Shown here piece after piece: positions 10,327-21,468 of a stretch of DNA of 64,000 nucleotides. This stretch comes from Sophora flavescens (taxonomy: Eukaryota; Streptophyta; Magnoliopsida; Fabales; Fabaceae): the NCBI GenBank assembly GCA_030762895.1, contig CM061067.1, forward strand, positions 51,423,667-51,487,666, in the 5' to 3' direction. A model generated the notes under the pieces. The model worked only from the letters and a program-made list of their open reading frames with translations. It was not told the DNA's origin and searched no databases. Within the stretch, counting starts at the first letter, position 1. Each line of letters starts with the position of its first letter. The position numbers and the translations under genes are program-made.

Positions 10327-10695
10327 AAATCAATTTGAACTCATTATAAGCTCATGAGCAGTTGAGTAACTGCACACCCATAGGATCGAAAGGCTAGTTG
10401 AGTAACGGCAACTGGGTGAGATTGCTTGTGGTATAAGTATATACAGTAATCCTTTGGGTTTGGCTTGTGTTGGCTGCCTGACAACCCCAACACGCCAATG
10501 TCACCTTACCCGATAGCCTTAGGATTGCCTACCTTACTGCCACTTTTTGGTAGCAAAAAAAACCCAGAATATGATACCCGCTAGCGACATTGTTAGGGTT
10601 GCTAATGAGTTTCAATTCAAGAAAATACTCAATTCAATTAGAAAATGGGCTCACTTTAGCAAATCAATTTGAACTCATTATAAGCTCATGAGCAG
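10327..10695. repeat. 35-bp perfect direct repeat flanking about 300 bp
   Basis: The 35-base segment at 10327-10361 recurs exactly at 10661-10695 (key core TTTGAACTCATTATAAGCTC). The 299 bp between them hold no coding frame. The repeat may mark a local duplication or the edges of a small insertion; it is too long for a usual target duplication. Confidence 0.75.
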
Positions 10696-10911
10696 CTCTA
10701 CCTCAATAAACCAACTTATAATACAAAGCACACAGCCCATAAACTATTCAACTTGTAGGTGGTCATAGTGCATTGGACTAGAGTCATGTAATCCACTTGA
10801 ATTTTATGATCATTGCATGTTGATAATAAAAGTGAGGACTACTTGATCAATAAAGCAACAAGTACAAGATCTTTTCAAAGTATATTTAGACCATAAAATG
10901 TGAGAACGTTT

Positions 10912-10933
10912 GGGGGTGGGGGGGGGGGGGGGG
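10912..10933 (+). repeat. Poly-G tract
   Basis: Five G, one T, then sixteen G in a row. Such a run could form a G-quadruplex, or its length could be an assembly error. Confidence 0.8.
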
Positions 10934-10959
10934 TTTAAGTATGGGAATAAATGATCTTT

Positions 10960-12054
10960 TCAAGTTGGCAGTTTGCCTGACAAGTAGAGAGAAAGCTTGT
11001 CTCTCATAATGCAAGAAGGACTGTCGGCAAATTCACAAGTTTGGTCTCGATATTCTGAATCATGCTGGTGACACAAGGACATATCATGTGGTACATCATC
11101 CTCCATATCAATAACTATGTTATGTAGCATACAGCAAACAAGAACAATTCTTGGTAACTTGTGTTTATCAGGCTTCCACATCACACCTTGAATTATCTTC
11201 AACATCTCCTTTAGCCTAGCCAATGCTCTCTTGGCCACCATTTGGATTGCAACAAGCCATTTGTTAAACTCAACCTGAACATCTGACAGGCCTTCACCGT
11301 TATTAGGAGTAAGAAGCCATGGCAAAAGAGGAAACCCTGTATCCCCAATTATATATTCCCTTAGAATTGTTCCTTCTTGGAGTATTTTCTTACCCCTATT
11401 CATCCTGTTCCCTTCTTCAGCAAGATTGAAAAAAGCAGAGTTTTTTAGCACAATGTCATCACTAAGACTTCCGGGTCATCCAGTAACTATGTCACGGAAT
11501 CTCAAATTCGGATCCACGATGGCTTGCAATATCATGCTGCAGTTCTTCTCACGGTCCAGCCATACATTTTTCAAAGAGTTTATGAGGGAAAAGTCATCAT
11601 TACGTGTGTGATGTCAACTGCACCACAACAATTAGAAAGTCGCCACATATTCTCAAACTTAGACTTTATCTCTTTCATTTCCATTTCAGTTGAAGGCCAA
11701 CTAAGATGGCGGAGCCCTCTCTCTTCCATTGCTTCCACAAACTGCCACGTTATTTGGGAAACACTTGACATGTTAATCCCAAATGAGTCACCAATGGTTG
11801 ACAGTGACTTACCAGAACTAAGCCTCCTAAGAGCAACAACTACTTGGTCATTCAAAGAAAAATGTTTACCCTTTAAATCAATGAAGTTTGAGGATCTAGC
11901 CAGCATATCTTCTTCCACAAGAGAACATATATAGTTGAATGTCTTTCTTCCGATCTTGAAAATAAACTCAAAATCTTTAGATTGAGATAAAGTTCCTAAA
12001 ATTAGAAAAATTGAAGCATGAGAATTGTTGAAATCCAGCCAAAAGTCCTCCATA
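10960..12054 (-). pseudogene. PIF/Harbinger-type (ALP1-like) transposase relic
   Basis: Start is MEDFWLDF at 12054. The first block (to 11580) has FIFKIGRKTFNYICSLVEED, LNDQVVVALRRLSSG, then SQITWQFVEAME and CCGAVDITH, as in plant HARBI1/ALP1-like proteins. A frameshift follows near 11580 and a TGA near 11480 replaces a codon in a GWPGS-like site. The last block (11451-10960) has REYIIGDTGFPLLPWLLTP and VAKRALARLKEMLKIIQGVM, and ends at a TAG just after a YLSGKL motif. Two DDE-type acidic residues are visible (D in AVDITH, D in IGDTG); the third site is uncertain. No terminal inverted repeats were found. It could be a domesticated-type gene now dead, or a transposon relic. Confidence 0.8.
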
Positions 12055-12114
12055 ATAAATGTAATGGTTGAAAAATTTTCTAACCTTGAACCACCTCTGT
12101 ACGGTGCTCTCACT

Positions 12115-12514
12115 TTTTGCTTCTATAAATAGAAGCCACTGAGAGGGAGTAAGGTATCATATCCTCACGAGTAAGACTGGGAGAAAATAGAGAGGGAGCC
12201 TCACAAGAGAGAGTGAGAGAAAATAGGAAAAAAAAAGGCTTAGAGCGAGTTTTTAAGGGAGAAAAATAGTGAGCTAAATTGTGAGAGTGTTATCCACAAA
12301 TTGAGGATATAATATTCTTGTATTTTTGTATACTCATTATTGTTGTAGTGGAAGTTTAAGTGGCCTACGGGTACCGTGGTTTTTTCCCTTGCTCACATTG
12401 AGGAGGTTTTTCCATGCTAAAAATTGTTTGGTGTTATTATACTTATTTTACGCTTCCGCTTAGTGCCTATTTTGAGTTCACATAGAAGGGAAATTATGCT
12501 GACATTTACTAACA
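12115..12514 (+). repeat. 5' LTR of the outer Copia (left border uncertain)
   Basis: A TATA box (12123-12131) is followed by a GAGAG-rich leader. The right end is CTAACA (12509-12514) next to the primer site. The last 90 bp are matched at 35842-35934. Start coordinate is approximate. Confidence 0.6.
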
Positions 12515-12515
12515 A

Positions 12516-12527
12516 TGGTATAAGAGC
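12516..12527 (+). other. Primer-binding site of the outer Copia
   Basis: TGGTATAAGAGC, one substitution away from the usual initiator Met-tRNA site TGGTATCAGAGC, placed one base after the LTR end. Confidence 0.85.
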
Positions 12528-12852
12528 TCTTGGATACTAGGTGTCAGAATATAAGAAAATTCTTAGTATGCTATGTGGTTGCAGCATTGCCTGATCTTCC
12601 ACATTAGAAAAGAATTATTCTTGTTGCTGAGAATAAAGTGTGGTAGTGTGAAAGTGCATGCCTAGGTAAGTTATGGCTAGGAAAGACTTGGTATTTAAGT
12701 GTGTCTATTGACCCACCTCTCTTTCCTGGGAACTTCCTTGGTACACTTTTGACAAACTACAGTAATTTTGAGCATTCGGTACTAGTCACTTGTACGATAC
12801 TATTCACGTGTAAAATGTTATTATCAGAAGCTATTGGCCTGTGTAACTCAAG

Positions 12853-13308
12853 ATGGAGGGAGTTGTCACTCATGATGGAGACATGTTTAAGCTAACTGCA
12901 GATAACTACTCCTACTGGAAGCCGATGATGGAAGATCATCTATACTGCAAAGATTTGCATTTGCCAATTACCCAGAAGGATATGCCGAAGGATAAGCCGG
13001 AAGTGAAGACTGACAAAGATTGGGAGCTTTAGAATTGAAAAGCAGTAGCTATGATCCTAAAATATATTGATCTAAGCTTGTTAGAGCATGTATCAACTTA
13101 TACCAATGTGTATGAGTTGTGGACGAAACTTGAATCCTTGATTCAAAAGAAGACTCCTAGGAACAAAGCCCACCTTGTCAAACGATTGGTAAAGTTGGAG
13201 TATATGGACGGTCAAAATATGATCGAACATCTGAACACTATCAAGGGCATTGTTAATCAATTAACAAAGGTAAGCATGAGTGTTGAAGATGAGTTGCAAA
13301 ATCTTCTA
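12853..13308 (+). pseudogene. gag (5' half) of the outer Copia
   Basis: The ATG at 12853 opens a gag of Tnt1/Tork type: MFKLTADNYSYWKPMMEDHL, then KTPRNKAHLVKRLVKLEYMD and VEDELQNLL, where it is cut. Two in-frame stops (13030-13032 and 13036-13038) lie in an otherwise continuous frame. The next codons appear only after the SIRE element, at 33000. Confidence 0.82.
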
Positions 13309-13439
13309 TGTTAAGTCTCTAAAATGTCTGATGTGTGTTTCCCTAAGTTTTGATGAGAACTAAACATTGGTTAATGATTTAATTAACCTTCATATTGGTT
13401 GCTAACCTATCTATCGAGTGTGCAGATTAAATAATAGAA

Positions 13440-14150
13440 TCATTCGTCCAACACTGTTTGAAGATAAAAACACACGTCCAACACACAAGTGTTTTTAAAC
13501 AAACGTCCAGCACTGTAGTGTTTGAAGCCCACATCCAAAATACAAGAGAAAGAAACCCGCGTCCACTAAAAGTATCAGAAGGTCGCGTCCACTAAAAGTA
13601 TTAGAAGGCCGCGTCCACTAAAAGTATCAGAAGGTCACGTCTACTTAAATTATCAGAATAGCGCGTCCATCAAAGTATCGGAAAAGCCCATCCAGTGAGG
13701 TATCAGAATTATCCGTCTACTAACGTGGCACTTGGAGCGCGTCCATCAAAGTATCAGAAAAGCCCGTCCAGTGAGGTATCAGAATTATCCGTCCAATGAC
13801 GTAGCACTTGGATCTCGTCCGTTAAAGTATCAGAACAGCGCGTCCATTAAAGTATCAGAACAGCGCGTCCATTAAAGTCAAATTGTATCCGTCCAATGAT
13901 GTGGCAAAAGACTCTCGTCCATCAGAGTAACTAAGACTCTCGTCCACCAGACTAACAGAGACTCTCATCCACTAAAGCAACAGAGACTCTCGTCCACTAA
14001 AGTAATAGAGACTCTCGTCCACTAAAGTAACTGAGACTCTCGTCCACTAAAGTAACAGAGGCTCTCGTCCACTAGAGTAACTGAGACTATCGTCCACTAA
14101 AGTAACAAAGGCTCTCGTCCACTAAAGGTGACAGAAGCGCTCGTTCACTA
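13440..14150 (+). repeat. Short tandem array with CGTCCA core in the 5' LTR
   Basis: Units of about 24-30 bp carry the core CTCGTCCACTAAAGTAACAG with many variants. The earlier part has the variants GCGTCCATTAAAGTATCAGA and CCGTCCAATGACGTGGCA. The array is shared with the 3' LTR (31130-31830), so it was in the element before it inserted. It lies upstream of the TATA box, i.e. in U3, where enhancer repeats are expected. Confidence 0.85.
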
Positions 14151-14873
14151 ATCTTTGGACTTGCTGAGTCCTTAATATGGATCTCATCTACTAGCCCGAA
14201 TGAAAACTCGAATGACTAGATAGACGTGATTATTTTCAAGATGGAAGCACTTATCTTATGAACGTGAATTCTCTGAGGATTATCAGAATCGTTTTTCAAA
14301 AGCCAGAAAGAGACTTGATGTCTTCTCTCCTACTCAGTTTCACGATTATCAACAAAAGAAGACTACTCTCTCAAGCAACCTTGGATAATCTAAAAGAATG
14401 CGTCCAACATGCTTTATTCCCCAAAAAGGGGAGTGTACTCAGCAAAGTACAAAGAGCTCTCTGCCCAACTCTGACATGGCTGTATCTCAATGCTTAAAGC
14501 CATGATCCTACATGTTAGAGTACAACCAACATTCCTATTGCATTAATGGCTGCTCAGAACGACTCTATTGCATTTAATGAAGTTCTTCTTGAAGGCAACA
14601 TCTAAGAGAATGTCTCTAACGGATCCTAAATGTTTGAAGACTATAAATACATAAGTCATTGAAGATGAAGACATAGAGAATACACACTGCATTAAAACGC
14701 CATTACTCTGCTCATTAATTCTTTCATTCTTTCATTCTGTATTCTTCAAACATTTGAAGTTATTACGCAGACTTTCCTAGACTTCACATTTAAACCACTC
14801 TGAGTGTTAGTGAAAGATCTGCTTGTGAGAAGTTGTATTTTTACAAACCCAATCTCTCAAACAAACCTAAGTG

Positions 14874-14985
14874 AGCCTGAAGAGGCTAGGTGTGAAAATA
14901 ATGCTTGTCTTGAGCCTGAAGAGGCTAGGTGTGAAAATAATAATTGTCTTGAGCCTGAAGAGGCTAGGTGTGCAAATAATACTTG
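14874..14985 (+). repeat. Three tandem copies of a 36-39 bp unit in the LTR leader
   Basis: The unit begins GAGCCTGAAGAGGCTAGGTG and ends in AATAATGCTTGTCTT. Three copies lie in the 5' LTR downstream of the TATA box, and three more diverged ones at 32587-32690 in the 3' LTR. Confidence 0.85.
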
Positions 14986-15288
14986 AGTCTGTAACCTTAT
15001 CAGTTATAGTGGATAAATCTTGGTGCTGCCAAGGACTGGACGTAGCTCTTTGATTTGAAGAGTGAACCAGGATAAATCACCGTGTCAATCTCTCTTCCCT
15101 TAAACTCTCTAATTGCTTTAGTTTTCTTGCGTCTGTCAAGTGGTGTGTTTGCAATAGTCATCCATCCATCCTATATTCTTCCACTCGTCCAAATCTAGCC
15201 TTCTGTTTGCGAAAAGATTTCAGCTTTGCTTAAATTCTGATAAACACAATTCAACCCCCCTTCTCGTGTTTATAGTTGTCTATTTCAG

Positions 15289-15302
15289 TTCGTATCAGAG
15301 CT
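15289..15302 (+). other. Primer-binding site of the SIRE-like element
   Basis: TTCGTATCAGAGCT follows the LTR end CA by one base. It matches the core GTATCAGAGC of the usual Met-tRNA primer site, with changes at its first bases. Confidence 0.7.
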
Positions 15303-15357
15303 CAGTCTCTGGGTTGAGCATCTAACATTGTAGAGGTAAAAGGTCTTGAAGAATAGA

Positions 15358-17050
15358 CATGACGGCTGGAGCTAGTTCAAGTGGAAGTCATTAGACTGAA
15401 GGAGCTTTCCCTAACCATACCTCCTTACTTCAATGGAGAAAACTACAACTACTGGAATGATAGATTTCAATGGTTCATTCTATCCACAAACTCTGATCTT
15501 TGGGATGTCATCACAGATGGTCCATTCCCAAGAATGATGATAACACTGACAAACCAAAAGCTCAGTGGACTGCTGCAAAAAATCAAAATGGGATCTGAAC
15601 CATAAAGCCAGATACTACATCATTTGTGCTCTCAGTCCGGAGGAGTTTGAGAAGGTATGTGCCTGTGACTCTGCAAAAGAAATATGGGACACCTTAGCTG
15701 TCACACATGAAGGAACAGCAAAAGTCAAAGAGTCAAAGATTGCCATACTTGTTAGAAAGTATGAACTGTTCATCATGGAGGAAGGAGAATATGTTGCTCA
15801 GATGATAGGAAGATTTCAAACTATCATCAATAGTTTAAAATCTCTTGGCAAAGTCTATACCAATGCTGAGAAGGTTGGTAAGATTCTGAGAAGTCTACCT
15901 AAACAGTGGAGACCTTTGGTCACTGCTATCTCCTAAGCCAAGGATCTCACTACCTTGACAATGGATGAACTTCTTGGAACACTCACTGTTCATGAGCAAG
16001 AACTTGGAGATGAAGCTGCACCAAAGAAGGGCAAGTCAATTGCTCTGAAAGCTGAACAAAAGTTAGCAAAAGGTTCCAAGGCTCTGAAGGCAGATGAGTC
16101 ATCCAGTGATGCTGACCTATCAGAACTCGAGGATTCTGAGAGTGATGAAGAATTGTCTCTCCTGACCAGGAAGATAAAGCTTCTCCTACAAAAAAAGAAG
16201 TTCAAGAGGGATAAGCCATTCAGAAGGTTCAACAAGGACAAGAACTTCAAAGAATCCACCCCAACAGACAAAATCCCAATTGTTTACTATAAGTGCAAGA
16301 AGCCCGGTCACTTCAAGACTGAATGTCCTCAACTCAAGAAGTCCCCTTTTAAGAAATTCTTCAAGAAGAAGAAGAAAGGAATGATGGATACTTGGGAGGA
16401 TCTGGAGTCAACATCTTCTGATGAAGAAACTAAGGAAGAAGTCAATCTCTGTTTGATGTCCAACACTGACTCAGACTCTGACGATGAGGTACATCCTGAC
16501 TATGAGTAATTACTTGATGCCTATGAGGAGTTGATGGAGGAATCCAACTGCTTATCTAAAGCCTTCAAATCCCTCAAGAGAGAGTATGTAAAGCTCACCA
16601 GTGAGCATAAACAGAAATCTCAAGAGTGCGAGAAGCTGGCTAAAGAAAACAGTGAGTTGAAGACTGAAAAGTCTAATGAAGCTAAGATCTCAAGTGAAAC
16701 ATCACCATCTGAAGAAGTTGAAAAACTTCAACAGAAAGTGGAAGAGCTCACTTCTGATCTTGCCAAATTTGTTAATGGTAGAGACAATTTGACTAAGCTA
16801 CTTGGTAGTCAGAAGCACTGTCTTAACAAAGAAGGTATTGGATATGTCCATCAGACACATCATAAAGTATCAACTAAAGCTTCTAAAGTATCCGTTAAGT
16901 CAATTGTAACCAAATCAACACCTATTTGTAACTTCTGTGGAAAAACTGGGCATGTTATGTCTAAGTGTATCCATAAGAAGAGAAGGAAGTCCTCACAGAC
17001 TCCTAGAACTAACAGAAAAGGACCCAGAAAAATATGGGTACCTAAAGATC
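15358..17050 (+). pseudogene. gag of the SIRE-like element (frameshifted)
   Basis: The ATG at 15358 gives MTAGASSSGSH and a stop. Frame changes lead through PPYFNGENYNYWNDRFQWFI (15419 on) and ARYYIICALSPEEFEKVCA to a UBN2-type gag core with EIWDTLAVTHEGTAKVKESK. A TAA at 15934-15936 is followed in another frame by the acidic/basic region 15955-16509. There the first zinc knuckle has lost a cysteine (YYKCKKPGHFKTEC, Y for C). A long coiled coil (16531-16810) precedes a second intact knuckle CNFCGKTGHVMSKC. Acidic linkers and coiled coil are typical of SIRE gags. Several breaks show it is dead. Confidence 0.88.
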
Positions 17051-17059
17051 AAATAATCT

Positions 17060-17543
17060 TTGTTGCAGATGTCCTCAACAAGACAAAGAAAACACCACTG
17101 CTGGTACCTGGACAGTGGCTGCTCGCGACATATGACAGGAGAAAGGTCTATGTTCCTAGACCTCCAACTTAAGAAAGGAGGACACGTTGCCTTCGGAGGG
17201 AATCAGAAAGGGAAGGTTATAGGAATTGGTACTATTGGTGGTAAACCCCCTCTTCCCTCTATATCCAATGTTCTCTTGGTTAAAGGATTAAGACACAACC
17301 TGCTTAGCATAAGTCAATTATGTGATAGTGGTTTTGATGTTTCCTTTACCAAGGATGTATGCATAGTTAAAGACTGTAGTGGCAAAACCTTATTTTCAGC
17401 TAAAAGGCAACAAAATCTTTATAAAATTGAACTGTCTGATCTCTCAGATCAAAGTGTAACCTGTCTGATGTCTAAAGAGGATGAGAGATAGTTATGGCAT
17501 AAGAAACTAGGACATGCTAGTATGAAACTAATTTCTGAATTAA
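17060..17543 (+). pseudogene. Protease and pre-integrase part of the SIRE-like element
   Basis: The frame has the aspartic protease site WYLDSGCSRHMTG and the supporting motif RHNLLSISQLCDSG. It ends at TAG 17489-17491 in place of a codon before LWHKKLGHASMKLISEL, the start of the pre-integrase zinc domain, which is then cut by the CACTA element at 17544. Confidence 0.88.
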
Positions 17544-17750
17544 CACTACTGGAAATAATGTAATATACGGGAACGTTTTACGTCAGTTGACCAAATGTTT
17601 GACGTTAAAAATGAGACGGTGGCAGTTTTGTAAATATAAAATCACTATTTGTGTCAGTTGTGTAAAGAACTGACGTTAAAAGTTATTTTAACACTTTTAA
17701 CGTCAGCTGTATAAAATTATGAAACTCATTTATTTCGTTGTCATCTCCCT
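17544..17750 (+). repeat. CACTA 5' end with subterminal inverted motifs
   Basis: After the CACTA terminus come TTTTACGTCAGTTG, TTTGACGTTAAAA, GTGTCAGTTG, AACTGACGTTAAAAG and CTTTTAACGTCAGCTG in both orientations. The same ACGTCAGTT motif fills the 3' end (27630-27943). Confidence 0.88.
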
Positions 17751-20700
17751 GTTGTCACTCTTAACGCAGATCACTCCATATAGTGCAGTTTATTGCTAAA
17801 CCTTTTTTTTAAACAAGTTTATTTTTAATGTTAATTAATTAACTTGAATTAGTAAACAAATTCTTGTGCAAATTAAAATAAATAAACACTTAACATAAAA
17901 CAAGTTATATGTATAATCAAATCGTATCTCATTGAAGCGATTCATAAGTTACAATTACATGATTAAAAGATAAAAAATTTCTGCAACATAGCACTAAAGT
18001 ATAAAAAAGTTTCTGCTTCAACATCATTTTCTTCTCAGCCCGATCCTGTCCTCAGAAACTCCAATGGATGCATCTCCTCCCTTACTTGAAGTCCTTGATG
18101 CTCCATCTGAATCCACAGTCACTTGGAGCCAAAGCAGAGTGAAGGGATGGGATGAAATAAGGTGAGGGAATCACATTACGTTATTCACCCAACCTTACCA
18201 TCCATGTTACGTGATTTACTCAACCTCAGAAGTTTTTTGACCATATATTAAGACAGAGACCTTTAAGTCTAGGTATAGGAAGAAATAACAAAAGTCTCAG
18301 AGCCATTTTGTCAAGGAATAGAAAACACACGAAATATAGAGGAAAAGATGAGGCTGTATTACAGACTGATCAGAAGAATGGTACTTTATATAGAGAAGAG
18401 AGACTAGCTGATTTTCTAGAAAACTGATCTATAAACCTAATGCTCATTTAGAGGATTATAGGTTACAATGTGCATGGGTAAGTAGCACAGCAGTCATGGG
18501 TAAGTAGCAGAGTAGTCAAAGGAATGAATGTTTTTGCAGAAACTTATACACTTTTAACGTCAGTTGTTTAATACAACTGACGTTAAAAGTGTTTTTAAAA
18601 TAAAAAATATTTATTTTTAACGTCAGTTTTTTATACAACTGACGTTAAAAGTGTGATTTTTTACTTCAGTTAAATAAATAGCTGACGTAAATAATCCTAT
18701 ATCCCTATCTGAAATGTCCTGTTGTCACTCTTAACACAGGTCAATCCATATATATAGTGCAGTTTATTTCTAAACTTTTTTTTAAAACAAGTTTATTTTT
18801 AATCTTAATTAATTAGCTTGAATTAGTAAACAAATTCTTGTGCAAATTAAAATAAATAAACACTTAACATAAAACAAGTTATATGTATAATCAAATCGTA
18901 TCTCATTGAAGCGATTCATAAGTTACAATTACATGATTAAAAGATAAAAAATTTCTGCAACATAGCCCTAAAATATAAAAAAGTTTATGCTTCAACATCA
19001 TTTTCTTCTCAGTCCTGTCCTCAGAAATTCCAATGGATGCATCTCCTCCCTCACTTGAATTCCATGATGCATCGTGAATCCACAGTCACTAGCTGCGAAA
19101 GTAAAGTGAAATGGATCTTTGCATCACCTCCTTCACTGGAATTCCTTGATGCATCATCTTGAATCCACAGTCACTTGCAGTGAAAGCAAAGTGAAAGGGA
19201 TGATGGGGATGAAATAAAGTGAGGGAGTCACATTACGTGATTCACCCAACCGTACCATCCATGTTACGTGATTTACTCAACCTCGGAAGTTTTTTGACCA
19301 TTAAGACAGAGACCTTTAAGTCTAGGTATAGGAAGAAATAACAAAAGTCTCAGAGCCATCTTGTGAAGGAATATAAAACGCACGAAATATAGAGGAAAAG
19401 AAGAGGGTGTATTACAGACTGATACAGAAGAATGACACTTTATATAAAGAATAGAGACTCTCTGATTTTCTTGAAACTGATCTATAAACTTAATGCTCAT
19501 TAAGAGGATTAGGTTACAATGTGCATGGGTAAGTAGCACAGTAGTCATGGGTAAGTAGCAGAGTAGTCAAAGGAATGAATGTTTTTGCAGAAACATACAC
19601 TTTTAACGTCAGTTGTATTCAACAACTGACGTTAAAAGTGTTTTTAAAATAAAAAATATTTATTTTTAACGTCAGTTGTTTAATACAAATGACGTTAAAA
19701 GTTTGATTTTTACTTCAGTTAAATAAATAGCTGACGTAAATAATCCTATATCCCTATCTGAAATGACCTGTTGTCACCCTTAACGCAGGTCACTCCATAT
19801 AGTGCAGTTTATTTCTAAACTTTTTTTATTTAAACAAGTTTATTTTTAATCTTAATTAATTAGCTTGAATTAGTAAACAAATTCTTGTGCAAATTAAAAT
19901 AAATAAACACTTAACATAAAACAAGTTATATATGTATAATCAAATCGTATCTCATTGAAGCGATTCATAAGTTACAATTACATGATTAAAAGATAAAAAA
20001 TTTCTGCAACATAGCCCTAAAATATAAAAAAGTTTCTGCTTCAACATCATTTATTCTTCTCAGTCCTGTCCTCAGAAACTCCAATTAATGGATGCATCTA
20101 GCAGCGAAAGCAAAGTGAAATGGATCTTTGCATCTCCTCCTTCACTGGAATTCCTTGATGCATCATCTTGAATCCACAGTCACTGGCAGCCAAAGCAGAG
20201 TGAAAGGGATGACTGGGATGAAATAAAATGAGGGAATCACATTAAGTGATTTACTCAACTTTACCATCCATGTTACGTGATTTACTCAACCTCAGATGTT
20301 TTTTGACCATTAAGACAGAGACCTTTAAGTCTAGGTATAGGAAGAAATAACAAAAGTCTCAGAGCCATTTTGTTAAGGAATATAAAACGCACAAAATATA
20401 GAGGAAAAGAAGACGCTGTGTTACAGACTGATACAAGAGAATGGTACTTTATATAGAGAAGAGAGACTAGCTGATTTTCTTGAAAACTGATCTATAAACT
20501 TAATGCTCATTAAGAGGATCAAGTTACAATGTGCATGGGTAAGTAGCACAGTAGTCATGGGTAAGTAGCAGAGTAGTCAAAGGAATGAATGTTTTTGCAG
20601 AAACATACACTTTTAACGTCAGTTGTATTCAACAACTGACGTTAAAAGTGTTTTTAAAATAAAAAATATTTATTTTTAATGTCAGATGTTTAATACAACT
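17751..20700 (+). repeat. Three tandem units of about 1 kb in the CACTA 5' region
   Basis: Units begin GTTGTCACTCTTAACGCAG-like at 17751, 18721 and 19770. Each has the same order: a block with AATTAGTAAACAAATTCTTG, a TCATTGAAGCGATTC block, a GTCAGTCACTT-like block, GGTAAGTAGCACAG, and then perfect hairpins of CTTTTAACGTCAGTTGT with its complement. Units 2 and 3 contain an extra copy of a short 'catcatcttgaatccac' type segment. No coding frame was found. Period is about 970-1050 bp. Confidence 0.88.
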
Positions 20701-20754
20701 GACGTTAAACAATGACTTTTAACGTCAGTTGTTTAAGACAACTGACGTAAAATG

Positions 20755-21451
20755 TTGTTTTATTTTTGGTTTTTGATTATAACGTTTACACCCGCGCGCC
20801 TTCTGCACTTCACTCTGTACATCTCTGTTCTTCTCTTTTCATCACGCTCTCAACTCTCACTCTCACTCTCATTCTTCCCTAATCACGAGCTCATCTCCAC
20901 CGCAACCACCGCGAGGGCTTCTTCGCCAGCACCGTGAGGTACACTCTTAGCTCCTAACTCTGTCTTTCCCGCTCATTCTTTGCAATAATTTGACATCTCT
21001 CTTTTACCCCATCCCGCGCACTAACTCTCCTTGTCCCTCTTCTCTCAGTAACCACATCGAATGTTGGCCACCACTCGAGCTCCCCTCCCCACCAACACGC
21101 GAGCACCTATTTTTGGTGAGTCTTTAGGGCACATTTTTTTATTTTTGGTTTTGAGTGTATGTTGAAATTGTAGTCTCAGTAGTTTAAACTTGAAGCTGTT
21201 AGTTTGGGTTGTTTGGAATGTCTCTATTTTTGGTTTTGAGTGTATGTTGCTCTGCTGGTTGGCCTGTCACGGTCGTGATGCTCATCACGGCTAGGCCGTG
21301 ATCAGTTCTGCCTGTGAGGGTCTGGTTCAGTTGACACGTTACGACCGTGATGGACATCACTGCCAGGCTGTGACCAGTGCTTGCCAATCTTCAAAAACTA
21401 GTTTTCAATCTCCCGTATTGTCCTTATATTGGATATATGTTTTGTATATCT
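20755..21451 (+). other. Leader region of the CACTA transposase gene
   Basis: A GC-richer, pyrimidine-rich stretch (20790-20960) resembles a 5' untranslated exon. A short frame starts at 21061 (MLATTRAPLPTNTRAPIFG) and ends at a good donor (GGTGAGT near 21115). An acceptor TCTACAG precedes 21455, just upstream of the transposase ATG. An 80-bp spaced duplication with CGTGATG and CATCAC motifs lies at 21265-21390. Promoter and exon roles are inferred. Confidence 0.4.
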
Positions 21452-21468
21452 ACAGAACATATCTAGTT

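Larger units (their letters stand above)
13309..15287 (+). repeat. 5' LTR of the SIRE-like element
   Basis: It starts TGTTAAGTCTCTAAAATGTC and ends GTTGTCTATTTCA. It holds a long array of short repeats (13440-14150), a likely TATA box CTATAAATAC (14641-14650) and a triplet repeat (14874-14985). It is close to the 3' LTR but lacks a 30-bp duplication found there. Confidence 0.92.

Noticed and set aside
13560..14140. Regularly spaced short repeats that look like a CRISPR array
   Set aside because: They lie in the LTR of a SIRE-like element, are degenerate tandem units with no unique spacers, and a second copy sits in the other LTR. The DNA is plant.
14258..14497. 79-codon frame in both SIRE LTRs (also 31946-32185)
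   Set aside because: It lies in U3 before the TATA box, has no known domain, and is explained as LTR sequence.
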